A stretch of 15,041 nucleotides of DNA from Bacteroidales bacterium UBA4621 (GTDB lineage: Bacteria > Bacteroidota > Bacteroidia > Bacteroidales > Paludibacteraceae): positions 1-15,041 of the forward strand of contig DGIN01000028.1 of assembly GCA_002387325.1 (NCBI GenBank). The letters are read 5' to 3'. The notes under the pieces were generated by a model that worked only from the letters and a program-made list of their open reading frames with translations, was not told the DNA's origin and made no database searches. A program made the position numbers and the translations under genes. How positions within the stretch are numbered: the stretch's first letter is position 1; each line of letters begins with the position of its first letter. Shown piece after piece: positions 14,985 to 15,041 of this stretch.

Positions 14985-15008
14985 ATACGGAATATACAAT
15001 TTCCGTAT
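14985..15008. promoter_or_regulatory. Perfect 8-bp inverted repeat ATACGGAA-N8-TTCCGTAT
   Basis: ATACGGAA (14985-14992) and TTCCGTAT (15001-15008) are separated by 8 bases. No T-run follows on either strand, so it looks like an operator-type dyad rather than a terminator. It may serve the regulator or a gene beyond the window edge. Confidence 0.55.
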
Positions 15009-15041
15009 CTGCATATACCCATTACGTAGAAAAGACGTAGA

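Noticed and set aside
14729..15040. Plus-strand open frame at the right edge
   Set aside because: It crosses the regulator's start codon, promoter and tandem repeats antisense, and its repetitive translation comes from those repeats.

Overview
The window looks like a chromosomal segment of a Bacteroidales (Bacteroidota) genome. Three things point there. It carries a SusC/SusD/SusE-like outer-membrane glycan-uptake trio. Four intergenic spots carry the Bacteroidota-type promoter (TTTG or TTG, about 20 bp, then TAnnTTTG). Several proteins (a GT4 glycosyltransferase, FtsE, a DUF349 protein, a Cys-tailed U32 protein) resemble the versions typical of that order. Genus cannot be told from the sequence alone.

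Layout. (1) 1-4638, plus strand: the 3' end of a polysaccharide-utilisation locus, with the C-terminal barrel of a SusC-like TonB-dependent receptor, a SusD-like lipoprotein and a SusE/SusF-like starch-binding-type lipoprotein, closed by a strong intrinsic terminator. (2) 4705-6515, plus: a U32 'peptidase'-family protein (probably an RNA hydroxylation enzyme) with its own promoter. It meets, tail to tail with a 4-bp overlap, a minus-strand GT4 glycosyltransferase (6512-7546). (3) 7547-7787: a 241-bp gap with short repeats. (4) 7788-10034, minus: a DUF349 coiled-coil gene followed 6 bp later by ftsE, probably one transcript. (5) 10035-10217: a compact divergent promoter region with overlapping back-to-back promoters. 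(6) 10218-11324, plus: prfB (RF2) without the usual programmed frameshift. (7) 11355-11397: a bidirectional hairpin terminator. (8) 11396-14841, minus: a two-gene operon with a large membrane-spanning beta-propeller / triple-Tyr / LuxR-type HTH regulator, then, 5 bp later, a YqiA-type alpha/beta hydrolase. (9) 14842-15041: the regulator's promoter, packed with two sets of tandem repeats and several inverted repeats.

Most genes are housekeeping. The less ordinary signals are small-scale. Degenerate octamer tandems (unit TACAAATT) lie inside two neighbouring genes on opposite strands and are read in different frames. Degenerate heptamer tandems (units GCATTGT/GCTTTGT) lie inside two genes and in one intergenic gap. 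They encode what look like surplus loop residues, so I suspect dispersed short tandem elements tolerated in frame. The nested repeat arrays on the regulator's promoter are the second signal worth a look. I saw no CRISPR array, tRNA, rRNA, intact transposase or defence system.
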